Origin: Pyropia yezoensis
Lineage: Eukaryota; Rhodophyta; Bangiophyceae; Bangiales; Bangiaceae
Assembly: GCA_009829735.1 (NCBI GenBank)
Contig: CM020619.1
Coordinates: forward strand, 3,664,590 to 3,728,589
Direction: 5' to 3'
DNA length: 64,000 nucleotides
The first letter of the stretch is position 1. Each line of letters starts with the position of its first letter. Under the pieces are notes generated by a model. That model ran no database searches. It saw nothing but the letters and a program-made list of their open reading frames with translations, and had not been told where the DNA came from. Positions 63,401 to 64,000 of this stretch are shown one piece after another. The position numbers and the translations under genes were made by a program.

Positions 63401-63493
63401 GCGGGAGCGATGGAGGCCGTGGTGGGGACGCTGGAACGAGCGGGAGTGCACTACGTATTGTTCAACCGTGTGCCCTTCTCTGAGCAGCGGTAG
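60460..63493 (+). pseudogene. CACTA (En/Spm) transposon, Tnp2-type transposase, decayed
   Basis: The head (60460 on) has a Cys cluster CDCDIC (residues 9-14) and SKRTWFRHQRHKR, as in algal and fungal CACTA transposases. It is followed by CCTNGCVAFT and CGSERYTRSG, a split zinc-finger-like region. The Transposase_21/Tnp2 core is at ~61480-61730 (PLSVSTDGFEAW; NLPPNVRVRN; LESFLHPLAEELN). Downstream blocks are HNYFPPDDPRTG, FDVMHLLMQNV, WVSWQLPAERKVGELG (62690-62740) and a tail ending VVGTLERAGVHYVLFNRVPF. The chain is interrupted by in-frame stops at 61243 (TGA), 61735 (TAG), 63047 (TGA) and 63344 (TAG), and by a frame change between ~62120 and ~62165. Terminal inverted repeats were not found. 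This copy cannot make a full transposase unless it is spliced around the breaks. Confidence 0.85.
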
Positions 63494-64000
63494 AATCTAT
63501 TTTCCCCATCGCGTGCCGTGGACTTGCGCTTGTGGTGGCCCTCGGCCAAAGGGTTGAAAGATATGTTGTTCTTAACAGTGGGACTGTTTACCGTGCTAGG
63601 AGATCTCGACGACTGGAGCATATTCAAGATGGAAACCGCACCAGCGAGGAGCTCCTGGGCATGCTCCGTCGTTCTCGGGGGATGCCATGCTTCTTTGGGA
63701 GAAAACAAGTGCGCAAGACGTTGGTGGTCGATTAGCTATTGCGTGGCTTTATCCAGGTCGTGGAATCAGTTTTGAAATATATTTACCACCGGCTTCGTGC
63801 ACAACTTTGTTTCCCAGAAGACTTACACATATCCAATCCAAACTTGTCTAGGACAAGTGAGTTGCGCAGCGAAGCCGTCGTCTCATGCGCAAGAAACGCC
63901 ACTGTGGTACCGACGTGGCGCGTGCTGCCACGCACTGAGCGACGCATCCTCCACGCTATGTCGTCCGTCGGCGTTCTCCGCGTCCCGCCCTGCTCCCCTT
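63494..64000. other. 3' flank of the CACTA remnant
   Basis: Base composition is balanced, with short plus-strand frames (63518-63775) showing no domain. CTTGTCTAGGACAAG at ~63841 is a short palindrome. The element's right end may lie here or beyond the window. Confidence 0.4.

Noticed and set aside
63372..63557. Separate small ORF after the CACTA transposase
   Set aside because: The better reading in frame with the transposase (ending VGTLERAGVHYVLFNRVPFSEQR) makes this frame a shadow of the element's C-terminus.
1..64000. tRNA, rRNA or snRNA genes
   Set aside because: I looked for T-arm-like GGTTCGAATCC motifs paired with an acceptor stem and for conserved rRNA cores and found none I could support. 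A covariance-model scan would be decisive.

Overview
This window looks like nuclear DNA of a GC-rich, intron-poor photosynthetic eukaryote. The evidence is a mean composition far above 60% GC, eukaryote-only genes (NOP16, a single-enzyme MOCS1A/CNX2, mitochondrial-type HIBCH, a SNARE-like protein), Kozak-like starts (ACCATGG), a few short GT-AG introns, and a membrane site-2-protease of the type found in plastids. A red macroalga of the Porphyra/Pyropia kind is my best guess. That is an inference from composition and gene structure, not a match I could run. Poly-G and poly-C tracts of 10-30 bases are everywhere, so long ORFs open in all six frames. I call a gene only where a domain, motif or splice structure supports it.

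Layout. 1-14.2 kb holds single-copy genes: the 3' end of MOCS1A (+), a membrane-anchored FG-GAP/ASPIC protein (-), a 5-kb gene-poor stretch, a secreted FG-GAP plus double Cys-module protein (+), cysteine dioxygenase (-) and an RseP/S2P-type intramembrane protease (-). 14.7-36.6 kb is a tandem duplication. A 10.2-kb unit (15241-25434) is repeated almost without change (25435-35629), followed by a truncated third copy (35630-36640). Each full unit carries NOP16 (+), an unresolved low-complexity region with a membrane-anchor ORF (-), a five-exon D-aminoacyl-tRNA deacylase gene (-), a 457-bp inverted-repeat element, a decayed coiled-coil ORF, short tandem repeats and a BED-zinc-finger (hAT-like) relic. 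The third copy is a mosaic that changes identity inside NOP16.

37-53 kb is gene-dense: HIBCH (-), back to back with a 1412-codon ORF that joins a thioredoxin-like domain to a zeta-toxin-type P-loop kinase domain (+); a nuclear-looking low-complexity gene whose reading frame appears to switch at homopolymer tracts (-); a two-exon protein ending in an R-SNARE-like helix without a membrane anchor (+); and a calcineurin-like metallophosphoesterase (-).

53-64 kb is sparser and transposon-rich: a 115-bp foldback element, a small secreted protein with three CEHG cysteine motifs (-), AT-rich palindromes, a ~110-bp minisatellite, and a decayed CACTA (En/Spm, Tnp2-type) transposase broken by four in-frame stops and one frameshift.

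The recognised enzymes cover unrelated housekeeping tasks (Moco synthesis, cysteine catabolism, valine catabolism, D-amino-acid proofreading, ribosome biogenesis). I see no operon-like pathway. The most unusual items are the mosaic tandem duplication and the thioredoxin/P-loop-kinase fusion.
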